This document shows positions 20,939-30,613 of a stretch of DNA of 64,000 nt, one piece after another. Made by a program: the position numbers and the translations under genes. The notes under the pieces are model-generated. The model had not been told where the DNA came from. It saw only the letters and a program-made list of their open reading frames with translations, and did no database searches. The number at the start of each line of letters is the position of its first letter. The first letter of the stretch is position 1. Source of the stretch: Staphylococcus simiae (GTDB lineage Bacteria > Bacillota > Bacilli > Staphylococcales > Staphylococcaceae); assembly GCF_017357005.1 (NCBI RefSeq), contig NZ_CP071589.1, forward strand, positions 1,426,001 to 1,490,000. Reading direction: 5' to 3'.

Positions 20939-22174
20939 TTATTTAAATAATTCTAATACACCTTGGAATGAGAAAATTCCAGTTAATATTGTGACAATGA
21001 CTGCAACAATACCGAAGATGAACATCCAAGTTGGATGCTTATAATCACCCATAATTGATTTGTTCTTACTTGCTATCAAGATTGCACCAAGCGTGATTGG
21101 TAAAATCCAACCATTGATAGCACCAGCAATAATTAATAAACTAATTGGCTTACCAATAAATAAGAAAATCAATGTTGAAATAACGATGAATATGATCACA
21201 ATTAAATTACTTCTATTTAATAATGATTTATGCAATGTTTTTAAAAATGTTGCACTTGTATATGCTGAACCTATCACTGATGACATAGCTGCAGCAAATA
21301 AGACCACACCAAATATATTTTTACCTATTGGTCCAATGGCATGTTCAAATACTGAAGCTGGAGGATTTTCCGAACTTAATGTGACTCCTGTAACCACTAC
21401 ACCTAATACAGCTAAGAATAACAATCCTCTCATAACACCAGTTGTTAAAATACCTGCAACTGCTGACTGATTTACAAATGGTAAATACTGTTTACCTTTA
21501 ATACCAGAATCCAATATTCTATGAGCGCCAGCAAATGTAATATAACCACCTACAGTTCCTCCAACAAGTGTAATTATGGGTAAAACTAATTTCATTGGAT
21601 GTTCTGGTGCAAAAGTATGGATGAACGCATCGCCATATGGTGGATTAGATACGACCATAACATAAGCTACGACTATAATCATAACGACACCTAAAATCAT
21701 TGATACAACATCCATAATTTTCTGTCCACTCTTACTGACAAATATTAAAATCGCCATAATAGCTGTTAAAGCTGCTCCCCATTTAACATCAATACCAAAA
21801 ATAGCATTTAAACCTAAACCTGCACCTGCAATATTACCTATATTAAACGCTAAGCCACCAAAAGCAATTAAAATAGAAATCACTGTACCTAAACCAGGTA
21901 AAACTTTATTTGAAATTTCTTGACCCCTTAAACCCGTGACAACTAAAATTCTCCAAATATTAATCTGAGCTCCGATATCAATAATAATTGATAATAATAT
22001 AGCAAACGCAAAGCTAGCATAAAATTGTGCTGTAAATACTGCTGTTTGTGTTAAAAATGCTGGTCCAATCGCAGATGTTGCCATTAAAAACACTGAACCT
22101 AGTAATAACCTCTTATGATTTTTAGTAAATTGAAAATCTTGTTGTTGATGTTGTGGTTTTAAATCTTCTCCCAT
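20939..22174 (-). CDS. NRAMP-fold membrane transporter, YcsG-like (substrate probably not a metal)
   Basis: This 411-residue protein has about 11 membrane segments and the general NRAMP/LeuT-like pattern. In true NRAMP metal transporters helix 1 carries DPGN and helix 6 carries a Met in an A-x-x-M-P-H motif. Here helix 1 reads SAIGPAFLTQTAVF and helix 6 reads GGYITFAGAHRI, so the Asp, Asn and Met metal ligands are absent. It is the last gene of the pxp operon, 12 bp after pxpA, as ycsG neighbours ycsF in B. subtilis. I infer uptake of 5-oxoproline or a related small organic acid; a metal cannot be excluded without assay. Confidence 0.85.
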   Translation of the reverse strand: MGEDLKPQHQQQDFQFTKNHKRLLLGSVFLMATSAIGPAFLTQTAVFTAQFYASFAFAILLSIIIDIGAQINIWRILVVTGLRGQEISNKVLPGLGTVISILIAFGGLAFNIGNIAGAGLGLNAIFGIDVKWGAALTAIMAILIFVSKSGQKIMDVVSMILGVVMIIVVAYVMVVSNPPYGDAFIHTFAPEHPMKLVLPIITLVGGTVGGYITFAGAHRILDSGIKGKQYLPFVNQSAVAGILTTGVMRGLLFLAVLGVVVTGVTLSSENPPASVFEHAIGPIGKNIFGVVLFAAAMSSVIGSAYTSATFLKTLHKSLLNRSNLIVIIFIVISTLIFLFIGKPISLLIIAGAINGWILPITLGAILIASKNKSIMGDYKHPTWMFIFGIVAVIVTILTGIFSFQGVLELFK

Positions 22175-22186
22175 CTTTAAGCCCCC

Positions 22187-22942
22187 TTATAGCGATTGAA
22201 TTTCAACGCCTTCTTTCATTAATTGTTGTCTTATGTTAGTCACAAATTCTAATGCATGTGCACCATCGCCATGCACGCAAATTGTATCAGCCTTCAAATC
22301 TATAACTTCTCCATCTTTGGATATGACTTGTTGCTCTGTTACCATTTTTATAACTTGTTTCAACGCTTCATCGGTATCAGTTATAACTGCATCTTTTTCT
22401 TTTCTACTTACTAATTGTCCATTGCTCTCATATCTTCGATCAGCAAAAACTTCAGAAGCAGTTATCAATCCTACATTGTGTGCTTCAGAAATTAAATAAC
22501 TATTGGCTAATCCTACAAACACTAACGAAGGATCAAAATCATAAACTGCTTGTGCAATTGTTCGAGCTATATCTTTATTTTTAGCACCCATTTGATATAA
22601 AGCACCATGAGGTTTAACATGATTAATATTCACTTGATGTATTTTACAGAATCCTTGTAAAGCACCTAATTGATAAATGACTAGATTGTAGATTTCATCA
22701 AGTGTCATATCCATATTTCTTCTACCAAATCCTTGTAAATCTGGTAGACCTGGATGAGCACCGATACTCACATTATTATCTTTAGCTAATTTAACAGTTT
22801 CATTTATCACATTTTCATCACCAGCATGAAAACCACAAGCGATATTTGCAGATGTTATTAATGGAATAATTTGTTGATCTCCACCAAATGAATAATTTCC
22901 AAACGCTTCTCCTAAATCGCAATTCAAATCTATTTTCATCAT
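22187..22942 (-). CDS. pxpA: 5-oxoprolinase subunit A (LamB/YcsF family)
   Basis: This 251-residue LamB/YcsF protein works with PxpB and PxpC to open 5-oxoproline to glutamate at the cost of ATP. Family blocks are [11 protein letters not shown] at about 6-16, [11 protein letters not shown] near 35, [15 protein letters not shown], and [12 protein letters not shown] near 107. GGAG lies seven bases before the first ATG. Its start overlaps the end of the biotin carboxylase gene by four bases (ATGA), so translation is coupled. The three pxp genes plus accB/accC homologues form one operon. Confidence 0.94.
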   Translation of the reverse strand: MMKIDLNCDLGEAFGNYSFGGDQQIIPLITSANIACGFHAGDENVINETVKLAKDNNVSIGAHPGLPDLQGFGRRNMDMTLDEIYNLVIYQLGALQGFCKIHQVNINHVKPHGALYQMGAKNKDIARTIAQAVYDFDPSLVFVGLANSYLISEAHNVGLITASEVFADRRYESNGQLVSRKEKDAVITDTDEALKQVIKMVTEQQVISKDGEVIDLKADTICVHGDGAHALEFVTNIRQQLMKEGVEIQSL

Positions 22943-24300
22943 AATGTCACTCCTGTTATAATTTGATGCTTTTCTAAAAATTTAATATCTACATCACGAG
23001 CGTCACCATCTGCATATGGTGGATAATTCAATACTGCATATAAAAAGTCAGCTGTAGTGGTAAATCCATCAATAACCATTTCATCTAATGTTACTTTTAA
23101 TTTGGTAATAGCTGACGCTCGATTATTTGCCTTAACAATAACTTTTGCAACTAATGAATCGTAAAAAGGTGATACTTGATATCCTTGATATAATAATGAA
23201 TCTACCCTTACATTAAACCCTTGTGGTAAATGCAGGTGATTGACTTTACCTGGCGTTGGTTGGAATTTCTTTTGTGGATTTTCTGCATTAATACGTGCTT
23301 CTATGACATGTCCACTAAACTTGATATCTTGTTGATTAAATGGTAATTGGTTATTCATTAATAAATAAAGTTGACTCGCTACTAAATCACGGTCTGTTCT
23401 CATTTCTGTTACTGTATGTTCTACCTGAATTCGAGCGTTCATCTCTATAAAATAATGTGCGTCTTCAGTAACTAAGAATTCAATTGTACCAGCACTTCTA
23501 TAGTGAGATGCTTTTGCTACTTTAACTGCATCATCACAAATTTGTTGCCTTCTTTCTTCTGATAGAGCTGCACAAGGAGATTCTTCTATTAATTTTTGAT
23601 TCTTACGTTGAACTGAACAATCTCGTTCACCAAGATGCACAAAGTTATGTTGGCCATCTCCCATAATCTGAACTTCAACATGTTTGGCAACTGGGATAAA
23701 AGCTTCAACATAAACTCGGTCATCATCAAAATATTTTTGTCCTTCACTTTTAGCTTCGTTTAGTGCTTTTTCCAAGTCTTTAGCTTCCTTAACAATTCTG
23801 ATACCTTTACCTCCACCACCACTAGCAGCTTTTATCACTACAGGATATCCAATGTCTTCAGCTAATTGTTCAATTTCTTCTACCTTATTCACTTCACCCT
23901 TTGACCCCGGAATAACTGGTACACCAGCATTATCTACTGTTTGTCTAGCCGTTATTTTATCTCCCATCATGTGCATGGTTTCTTTAGTTGGTCCAATAAA
24001 GTTAATACCATTTTCTTCAATAACTTGCGCAAATTTAGTGGATTCTGATAAAAATCCGTAACCTGGATGAATAGCATTAGCCCCAGTAATATGTGCAGCA
24101 GCGATAATCCTGTCTATATTTAAATAACTATCTAAAGCATTAGCCTCTCCAATACATATTGCTTGATCAGCTAAATGAACATGTAGACTTTGTTCATCAC
24201 CTTTGGCATAAATAGCAACTGTTTCAATATTCATTTCACGACATGCTCGAATAATACGAACAGCTATTTCACCTCTATTGGCTATTAAACAACGATACAT
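22939..24300 (-). CDS. Biotin carboxylase subunit (second AccC homologue, pxp-linked)
   Basis: This 453-residue protein has the complete biotin carboxylase fold: N-terminal [28 protein letters not shown] near 75, the ATP-grasp glycine loop [12 protein letters not shown] near 158-169, [11 protein letters not shown] near 227, and [14 protein letters not shown] near 275-288 with the catalytic Glu and Arg. No carboxyltransferase domain is attached. It should carboxylate the biotin of the adjacent carrier protein. Because it sits with pxpA, pxpB and pxpC rather than with fatty-acid genes, I infer a dedicated role here, not acetyl-CoA carboxylase. Confidence 0.92.
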   Translation of the reverse strand: MYRCLIANRGEIAVRIIRACREMNIETVAIYAKGDEQSLHVHLADQAICIGEANALDSYLNIDRIIAAAHITGANAIHPGYGFLSESTKFAQVIEENGINFIGPTKETMHMMGDKITARQTVDNAGVPVIPGSKGEVNKVEEIEQLAEDIGYPVVIKAASGGGGKGIRIVKEAKDLEKALNEAKSEGQKYFDDDRVYVEAFIPVAKHVEVQIMGDGQHNFVHLGERDCSVQRKNQKLIEESPCAALSEERRQQICDDAVKVAKASHYRSAGTIEFLVTEDAHYFIEMNARIQVEHTVTEMRTDRDLVASQLYLLMNNQLPFNQQDIKFSGHVIEARINAENPQKKFQPTPGKVNHLHLPQGFNVRVDSLLYQGYQVSPFYDSLVAKVIVKANNRASAITKLKVTLDEMVIDGFTTTADFLYAVLNYPPYADGDARDVDIKFLEKHQIITGVTL

Positions 24301-24312
24301 TGACTTCCCTCC

Positions 24313-24747
24313 TTATTTAACACGCACTAATACTTGATCATATTCTACATTACTTCCATGATTGACAACGATTTCTTGCACTTCACCAGATACATCACTA
24401 GGAATTTCATTTAATACTTTCATTGCTTCTACATATCCAATAATGTCGCCTTCATTAATTACATCACCAACATTAATCATTGGTTCTGTTAATTCCTTAC
24501 TATCTTGTAAATAAAATGTTCCAACCATAGGTGATTTAATTTCTTTATGATGATCGGTTTTATCTGTCTTGTTTGATGTCGTTGCTTCTTCATTAACATT
24601 TGAATGCGTTACAGCATGCTGAGTTACTTCCTGTTGACTTGTAGTAAAATCAATTTCTATTTCATCTTCGAAATTTTTATATTTAAATTTTACTACATCA
24701 TTCTCTTTCACTAATTTGATTAATTGTTCTATTTGTTCTATTTTCAT
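24313..24747 (-). CDS. Biotin carboxyl carrier protein (second AccB homologue, pxp-linked)
   Basis: This 144-residue protein has a short N-terminal helical region, a Thr/Asn-rich linker (about 40-70) and a C-terminal biotinyl domain. The biotin site is YVEAMKVLNEIPS near residue 105-117, with the modified Lys in AMKV (AMKM or AMKL in most relatives). It is the partner of the adjacent biotin carboxylase. It starts directly after pxpC, with stop and start codons adjoining, and ends 12 bp before the carboxylase gene. Confidence 0.92.
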   Translation of the reverse strand: MKIEQIEQLIKLVKENDVVKFKYKNFEDEIEIDFTTSQQEVTQHAVTHSNVNEEATTSNKTDKTDHHKEIKSPMVGTFYLQDSKELTEPMINVGDVINEGDIIGYVEAMKVLNEIPSDVSGEVQEIVVNHGSNVEYDQVLVRVK

Positions 24748-25752
24748 TTAATTAGTCCCCCGTAACATTTTAGAAATTTTTTGAGAAGTTTGTCTTAAAG
24801 CAGTCATATCATAGATTGGTTTATCCATTATAGCCTTGATATTTACTTCAAAGTCATTTTCTAACTGGTCATTTATTTTTTTAGCAACTTCATAATCTAG
24901 CCATTTGAATCTTATGTCGTCATTAGGCTTCATTTGAGCCAATTTTGGTAAATCAAATTTACAAACTGTAGCTATTTTTGTATAACCACCAATTGTTTGT
25001 TTATCATTCAATAAAATAATGGGTTGTCCGTCATTTGGAACTTGTATACTTCCAAGCGCGACTGGTTCAGAAATAATATCAGCATTATTGATAGGTGCAA
25101 CACTGTCACCAACTAAGCGATAGCCCATTCTATCTGATTGTTCAGAAATAACATATGCTTGTTGCGTTATTGTTTCGATGGCTTTAGTAGAAAATTTATT
25201 TATTTGTGGCCCTTCAATGATATGAATCACCTTATCTTGAGGTAGTAGATTCATGTCAGTATGTTTGCCTAAATTAATTTTGTATTTATTATTATTAAGT
25301 ACGTTAATAATGTCATTTTTTTGCAAAGTTCGACCTTTAAATCCACCTATGGCAGTTCTAGTATGTGTTGAATAACTATTGGCTACTTTAGGAATATCTA
25401 GGGGCTTTCCAAACGTAATATAGCCTCTTGTACCATGGTTTAAATGTCCTATGGTTAAGATATCTCCTTTTTCTACAAAATAAACTGTTTGATGACTAAT
25501 AGGTTGATTATTAAGTAATGAATCACCATAGGCACCACATAAAACAAATGTATTTGCTTCATTAAATTGGATAGTTGGACCTATCATCGTATATTCTATT
25601 GCAGGTCCTTCATTGCCAATCATTATCTGTGCCAATCGGAAACTATTAACATCCATTGCACCAGCACCAGAAAAACCAATATGTTGATAGCCTATTCTTC
25701 CTAAATCTTGAATTGTAGAAAACAAGCCAGATTGTAAAATTTTAATCGTCAC
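24748..25752 (-). CDS. pxpC: 5-oxoprolinase subunit C (KipA-like)
   Basis: This 334-residue protein of the allophanate hydrolase subunit 2 family (KipA) begins TIKILQSGLFSTIQDLGR and contains GFSGAGAMD near 28 and EQSDRMGYRL near 200. It pairs with PxpB; the two together are homologous to the carboxyltransferase part of urea carboxylase. It overlaps the end of pxpB by 11 bp, so translation is coupled. Older annotations call it a kinase-inhibitor antagonist by analogy to KipA of B. subtilis. Confidence 0.93.
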   Translation of the reverse strand: MTIKILQSGLFSTIQDLGRIGYQHIGFSGAGAMDVNSFRLAQIMIGNEGPAIEYTMIGPTIQFNEANTFVLCGAYGDSLLNNQPISHQTVYFVEKGDILTIGHLNHGTRGYITFGKPLDIPKVANSYSTHTRTAIGGFKGRTLQKNDIINVLNNNKYKINLGKHTDMNLLPQDKVIHIIEGPQINKFSTKAIETITQQAYVISEQSDRMGYRLVGDSVAPINNADIISEPVALGSIQVPNDGQPIILLNDKQTIGGYTKIATVCKFDLPKLAQMKPNDDIRFKWLDYEVAKKINDQLENDFEVNIKAIMDKPIYDMTALRQTSQKISKMLRGTN

Positions 25753-26476
25753 TTTTAGTCACCACCCAATCAGCAATTTCAAATTCACCATTTTGAATAC
25801 TATCTTTTATTGAGTAATATTCTGTCTTACTAATGGACTTAAATTGAATATAATCTCCCGCTTCATATATTGTCATTGGCTGTCTATTTAAATCAAAGAC
25901 CTCGACTGGCGTTCTACCAATAATCTGCCAACCTCCTGGTGAATCTAAAGGATATAAACCTGTTTGATTATTAGCAATACCTACAGAGCCAGCAGTTATT
26001 TTGACTCTTGGCTCATCTCTCCTAGGCGTATGTAATTGTTTATCAAGCCCTCCTAAATATGGAAAACCAGGCATAAATCCCATCATATATATGAGATACG
26101 GTTTACTTATATGAGTTTCAATTACTTCATCAATTGTGATGTTATTATAGTTAGCTACTTCTTCGATGTCTGGGCCAAATTCATCACCATAAACAACAGG
26201 AATTGTAATAATACGTTGTTGTTGTAATTCAAACACACTACTTTTGTTATGTAAGCGGTTGAGTTCTAAATTTTCAATTAATTTAGAAGCTGAAATTTCC
26301 TTTTCATTAAAGTATATTAATATTGCTCGATATGATGGGACGATTTCTTGAATTGCAGAATGATTTTGATCTTTTATATATTGAACTACTAAATATACTT
26401 GATTATAATTTTCTTCGCTTATTTCATTGTTAAAATAAATCATCACTGTTTGCTCGTTAATATAGTTAACTTCCAT
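25742..26476 (-). CDS. pxpB: 5-oxoprolinase subunit B (KipI-like)
   Basis: This 244-residue protein of the allophanate hydrolase subunit 1 family (KipI) shows the signature FMPGFPYLGGL near 132-142, TPRRDEPR, and TGLYPLDSPGGWQIIGRTP near 170-190. It is the first gene of the operon pxpB-pxpC-accB-accC-pxpA-transporter. A GGGGG ribosome site precedes the ATG. The upstream 300 bp contain no gene. Confidence 0.93.
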   Translation of the reverse strand: MEVNYINEQTVMIYFNNEISEENYNQVYLVVQYIKDQNHSAIQEIVPSYRAILIYFNEKEISASKLIENLELNRLHNKSSVFELQQQRIITIPVVYGDEFGPDIEEVANYNNITIDEVIETHISKPYLIYMMGFMPGFPYLGGLDKQLHTPRRDEPRVKITAGSVGIANNQTGLYPLDSPGGWQIIGRTPVEVFDLNRQPMTIYEAGDYIQFKSISKTEYYSIKDSIQNGEFEIADWVVTKSDD

Positions 26477-26792
26477 AGCCCATTACCCCCTTTGTATTAC
26501 AACATTTTGATTATTGAATACTTTAATATTGTATCATTGTAAATACCTAGTTGTTTAATAAGTAATTCAAATCACATTTAATAATGTAGACAAATCAAAA
26601 AAATAATTTCTTAAAATTTATATTGTTCTATATTATTTTTATAGACACTTGTATGTTGAGTTATTTTAAATAATGTTACTAGTTGATACTCTTTTAAATT
26701 ATTCACTTTTAGTTATCAGTCATATAAATGGAGAACCTAAATTATGAGATTATAACAACATAGTCTTGAAATCAAAATGATTAAAGTAATGT
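26477..26792. other. AT-rich gap between the pxp operon and the tandem array
   Basis: No gene is seen. The region should contain the pxpB promoter; a TTTACA with a TATTCA 17 bp later lies near 26540-26510 on the minus strand but is weak. At 26713-26737 there is one end only of the GGTTCTCT palindromic family (TTATCAGTC...GGAGAACC). Confidence 0.5.
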
Positions 26793-27206
26793 CGTTTCAC
26801 TCAACTGCATAAGAGGCTCTATTCCTTTTGATTGTCATCAAAAGTTTAATGGTATACTGTTTCGTTTCACTCAACTGCATAAGAGGCTCTATTCCTTTTG
26901 ATTGTCATCAAAAGTTTAATGGTTTACTGTTTCGTTTCACTCAACTGCATAAGAGGCTCTATTCCTTTTGATTGTCATCAAAAGTTTAATGATTTACTGT
27001 TTCGTTCCACTCAACTGCATAAGAGGCTCTATTCCTTTTGATTGTCATCAAAAGTTTAATGATTTACTGTTTCGTTCCACTCAACTGCATAAGAGGCTCT
27101 ATTCCTTTTGATTGTCATCAAAAGTTTAATGGTTTACTGTTTCGTTTCACTCAACTGCATAAGAGGCTCTATTCCTTTTGATTGTCATCAAAAGGAAAGA
27201 GCCTCT
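26793..27206. repeat. 70-bp tandem repeat array, six units, closed by a 20-bp hairpin
   Basis: Units start at 26793, 26863, 26933, 27003, 27073 and 27143, exactly 70 bp apart, each beginning CGTTTCACTCAACTGCATAA or a one-base variant (CGTTCCAC in units 4 and 5). Each unit contains AGAGGCTCT, then the 8-bp stem CTTTTGAT-TGTC-ATCAAAAG. Only the last unit continues with GGAAAGAGCCTCT, which pairs with its own AGAGGCTCTATTCC to give a 20-bp stem (27162-27206). There are no spacers, so it is not CRISPR. Differences between units are limited to a few bases, so expansion is recent. Confidence 0.95.
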
Positions 27207-27260
27207 AAAAAAATATAAATGCGGCTACTAACCTTAGTATAGAAAGTTGTAGTCGCATTT
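27205..27260 (-). terminator. greA-udk operon terminator
   Basis: Minus strand: AAATGCGACTAC / GTAGCCGCATTT with one wobble position, then ATATTTTTTT. It lies 20 bp after the greA stop. Confidence 0.88.
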
Positions 27261-27279
27261 TTAAATCGTATTTATTTAA

Positions 27280-27756
27280 TTATTGAATGTTAACAATTTT
27301 AACGTTCATTTCGCCGCCATTTGGTAATGGTACGCGTACTTCATCGTCTAGTTTTTTACCAATTAAAGCTTTAGCCATTGGAGATTCGTTTGAAATTTTA
27401 CCATTAAATGCATCTGATTCAGCTGAACCAACGATTTGATAGCTTTCTTCCTCATCACCTGGTAATTCTACAAATGTTACTGTTTTACCAATTTTAACTT
27501 CATTATTATCTCCAGTGTCTTCAATGATTAATGCATTTCTAATCATATGTTCAATGCGTTGGATATCTTGTTCGATGAAACCTTGTTCATCTTTAGCTGC
27601 ATCATACTCTGAGTTCTCTGATAAGTCACCGAATGAACGAGCTACTTTAATTTTTTCAACTACTTCTGGTCTTTTAACTGTTTTTAGTTCTTCTAATTCA
27701 CGTTCTAACTTTTCATAACCCTCTTGAGTCATTGGATATTGTTTTTGGTTTTCCAT
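27280..27756 (-). CDS. greA: Transcription elongation factor GreA
   Basis: This 158-residue factor enters the RNA polymerase secondary channel and promotes cleavage of backtracked RNA. An N-terminal coiled coil ([17 protein letters not shown] onward, about 8-75) carries the acidic tip at [13 protein letters not shown] near 47-59. The FKBP-like C-terminal domain includes [17 protein letters not shown]. Full length. It follows udk in the trmR-trhP-udk-greA gene order that is shared with B. subtilis. Confidence 0.98.
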   Translation of the reverse strand: MENQKQYPMTQEGYEKLERELEELKTVKRPEVVEKIKVARSFGDLSENSEYDAAKDEQGFIEQDIQRIEHMIRNALIIEDTGDNNEVKIGKTVTFVELPGDEEESYQIVGSAESDAFNGKISNESPMAKALIGKKLDDEVRVPLPNGGEMNVKIVNIQ

Positions 27757-27783
27757 AATGTCAACTTCCTTTACTTTGGTTTA

Positions 27784-28407
27784 CTATTGCTTACTAACTA
27801 AAGTCTGAATTTTTGTTGTCATAATATCAATAGCTACTTTATTGCTGCCACCTTCAGGAATAATTATATCAGCATATTTCTTAGTTGGTTCAATAAATTG
27901 ATCATGCATTGGTCTGACAACACTTAAATATTGTTTAATAACAGATTCCATTGAACGTCCACGTTCTTTTGTATCTCGTGTCAGTCTACGTAATATTCTT
28001 AAGTCTGCATCTGTATCAACATATATTTTAACATCCATCATATCACGTAATGTCTTATTTTCTAAAGCAAAGATACCTTCTACGATAATAACATCTTTAG
28101 GTTGAAAATCAATGGTAACATCACTACGAGTATGATTAGCGTAATCATACGTTGGCACTTCAACAGCCTTACCACTCTTTAAATCAGATAAATTTTGAAT
28201 TAAAAAGTCATTATCAAAAGCAAATGGGTGGTCATAATTGGTTTCTAAGCGTTGCTCAAACGTTAAATGTGATTGATCTTTATAATAATAATCTTGTTCT
28301 AACAAAGCTACACTATGACCTTCTAGATTTTTCATAATTTCATTCGTTACAGTTGTCTTTCCTGAGCCAGAGCCACCAGCAATGCCGATTATCGTTGCAG
28401 CTTTCAT
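27784..28407 (-). CDS. udk: Uridine kinase
   Basis: This 207-residue kinase phosphorylates uridine and cytidine in pyrimidine salvage. P-loop [13 protein letters not shown] spans about 8-20, EQDYYYKD lies near 38, and [10 protein letters not shown] near 82 contacts the nucleoside. [13 protein letters not shown] forms the lid. The ATG overlaps the TAA of the preceding gene (TAATG), so translation is coupled to it. Confidence 0.97.
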   Translation of the reverse strand: MKAATIIGIAGGSGSGKTTVTNEIMKNLEGHSVALLEQDYYYKDQSHLTFEQRLETNYDHPFAFDNDFLIQNLSDLKSGKAVEVPTYDYANHTRSDVTIDFQPKDVIIVEGIFALENKTLRDMMDVKIYVDTDADLRILRRLTRDTKERGRSMESVIKQYLSVVRPMHDQFIEPTKKYADIIIPEGGSNKVAIDIMTTKIQTLVSKQ

Positions 28408-29675
28408 TAGCCAATTTCCTTTCTCATCATATTGTTTGGATAAATTGGACGATCAACCTTAATTTGGACAATTTGTAATGGGTGTCGTGCAGCATCTAAA
28501 CTATTACCTTCCTCATCATAAATAGTTTCAACTACTTGTCTAAAGGTTGCTATTTCTGGACCAAAAAATTCAATTTCTTGACCAGGCTTAAAATTATTAC
28601 GTTGTTGAATGGTAGCTAATTGTGTTTCTTCATCGTAATCCAGTACTAAACCACAAAAATCATATGGCGACTTCTTAGATTGTTGTTGTCCAAACATTTG
28701 TTCCTCATACCCTGGAGTACCTTCAAAGAAAGCTGGCGCAGTATCCCTATTAGCACATTTATCTAATTCAACTAACCATTCAGGATTAATTGTGAAATTG
28801 TCTGGGTCTGCCGCGTACGCATCAATTACTTTACGATAAACAGACACAACTGTTGCAATGTAATGAATTGATTTCATACGTCCTTCAATTTTCAGAGAGT
28901 CTACCCCTATATCCATCATTTGTGGAATAGATTCAATTAATTTAAGATCTTTAGGACTCATTGCAAATGGTACGACATCACCTTGTTCATAAAATAAGTC
29001 TAATTCTCCATCTTCATCAACTTCTAATAAATCATAATCCCAGCGACAACTTTGACAGCAACCACCACGGTTAGAATCTCTTGCAGTCATATGATTACTT
29101 AAGGTACATCTACCTGAATAAGCTATACACATTGCGCCATGTATAAAAGCTTCTATTTCGATATCTACTTTCTCTTTCATTTCTTTCATTTCCATAGCAC
29201 CTGTTTCACGTGCTAGTACTACGCGATCTAATCCTTCTTCTTTCCAATATTCGACAGCTTTATAATTAGAAAGAGATTGCTGTGTAGATAAATGAATTTC
29301 TAATTTAGGCGCTACCTCTTTACATGTTTCTATAATTAATGGATCAGCAACAATTATGCCTGTAGCACCGGTTTTTTCAAGATTTTGTAAATAATTAGCT
29401 AAGCCATCTATATTTTCATCATGAGCAATAATATTTGTTGTGATATAAATTTTAGCACCATAGCGGTTTGCAAATGCTACTCCCTCAGCTATTTCTTCCA
29501 TTGTAAAGTTATCTGCATTAGAACGTAGGCCGTATTCTTGACCTCCGATAAAGACTGCATCAGCACCATAATGAACAGCAATTTTTAATTTTTCTAAATT
29601 ACCAGCAGGCGCTAACAATTCTGGTTTCTTCATAACTGTTTTAGGAGTTGATTTAATTTCTTCCATTGTTTTCAT
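28407..29675 (-). CDS. trhP2: Peptidase U32 family tRNA hydroxylation protein (YrrO, TrhP2-like)
   Basis: This 422-residue U32-family protein begins with [20 protein letters not shown] (about 20-39). It has the cysteine-rich signature [16 protein letters not shown], then GGCCQSCRW (about 175-210), expected to hold an iron-sulfur cluster. YrrN/YrrO of B. subtilis are needed for prephenate-dependent hydroxylation of tRNA uridine 34. AGGAG lies seven bases before ATG 29675. It is located between its partner trhP1 and udk. Confidence 0.9.
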   Translation of the reverse strand: MKTMEEIKSTPKTVMKKPELLAPAGNLEKLKIAVHYGADAVFIGGQEYGLRSNADNFTMEEIAEGVAFANRYGAKIYITTNIIAHDENIDGLANYLQNLEKTGATGIIVADPLIIETCKEVAPKLEIHLSTQQSLSNYKAVEYWKEEGLDRVVLARETGAMEMKEMKEKVDIEIEAFIHGAMCIAYSGRCTLSNHMTARDSNRGGCCQSCRWDYDLLEVDEDGELDLFYEQGDVVPFAMSPKDLKLIESIPQMMDIGVDSLKIEGRMKSIHYIATVVSVYRKVIDAYAADPDNFTINPEWLVELDKCANRDTAPAFFEGTPGYEEQMFGQQQSKKSPYDFCGLVLDYDEETQLATIQQRNNFKPGQEIEFFGPEIATFRQVVETIYDEEGNSLDAARHPLQIVQIKVDRPIYPNNMMRKEIG

Positions 29676-29687
29676 AATTATTCTCCT

Positions 29688-30611
29688 TTAGTATACCGTT
29701 TGTTTAAATAAGAAACCTTCATCAAAAGGACGATGTTCTGGTTGTATATCTTCGATTGGATCCACTAACATAAATTTTTCGTCTTCATATATTTCTGGAT
29801 CTTCATTATATAAATCAATAGCTTGTCTATATTGTTCTGTGACAACATTAATATACGCTTCGCTCTGTAAAATACCATCTATTTTAAACGAATCAATACC
29901 CGCTTCGAAAAATGGTTCTAGTTCTTCAATTAAACAAATATCATTTGGCGACATTATATGAGTGCCGTTGTAATCTTCATAAACGGGATAATTATTTTGA
30001 CGTTCTTCATCATATAATAGTAATGATTGATCATCTTTATGTCGTTCAATTTTCATTTGTCTATCTTGAAAAGTGTAATAATTTCCAAGTAACATACGTT
30101 TTGATTGGAACATACATGTCATTCCGTGAACTTGTACTTCAATTTCTACATCAGCATGCTTTTTAATATTGATAATTTCTTCTAAGTTTAATTCTCGTGC
30201 TAATACTGCTCTTGCAGCACCTTTTTTACCCCAATAATTACATTGAAAATGATTTGTTACTAACGTTTCAGCATTCCAATGTAGAGGAATAGGATTGTCT
30301 TGCTGTTTAACAAACATGACTACCGCAGGATCTCCAAAAATAATTCTATCGACTCTTATGTCATGTAAAAATGCAATATAATTTTCAACTGCATCTAAAT
30401 GATAATTATGGAATAAACCATTTACAGCTGCATATACTTTTTTATCGTTATTATGCGCAAGTTCCACTGCTTTCTCCATATCTTGGCGATTAAATTCTCC
30501 TGGTAATCTTAAACCAAACTTTTGTTCACCAATAACAAAAGCGTCTGCACCTAATTCTATAAGTGTTTCCATATGGCTTAATGACTTAGGTGTAACGAGT
30601 AATTCCGTCAT
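29688..30611 (-). CDS. trhP1: Peptidase U32 family tRNA hydroxylation protein (YrrN, TrhP1-like)
   Basis: This 307-residue U32 protein is homologous to but shorter than the adjacent trhP2. It begins MTELLVTPKSLSHMETL and has EIEVQVHGMTCMFQSKRMLL in place of the multi-cysteine cluster motif, so it probably supports rather than holds the cluster. I chose ATG 30611, seven bases from AGGAG; the ATG at 30617 nearly touches that site. With trmR and trhP2 it makes a wobble-uridine modification operon. Confidence 0.9.
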   Translation of the reverse strand: MTELLVTPKSLSHMETLIELGADAFVIGEQKFGLRLPGEFNRQDMEKAVELAHNNDKKVYAAVNGLFHNYHLDAVENYIAFLHDIRVDRIIFGDPAVVMFVKQQDNPIPLHWNAETLVTNHFQCNYWGKKGAARAVLARELNLEEIINIKKHADVEIEVQVHGMTCMFQSKRMLLGNYYTFQDRQMKIERHKDDQSLLLYDEERQNNYPVYEDYNGTHIMSPNDICLIEELEPFFEAGIDSFKIDGILQSEAYINVVTEQYRQAIDLYNEDPEIYEDEKFMLVDPIEDIQPEHRPFDEGFLFKQTVY

Positions 30612-30613
30612 AG

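Noticed and set aside
20939..22174. Manganese transporter MntH
   Set aside because: The DPGN and Met ligands that define metal-transporting NRAMP proteins are missing and the operon context is 5-oxoproline metabolism.
26793..27206. CRISPR array
   Set aside because: The 70-bp units are directly contiguous with no variable spacers, and no cas genes are present.
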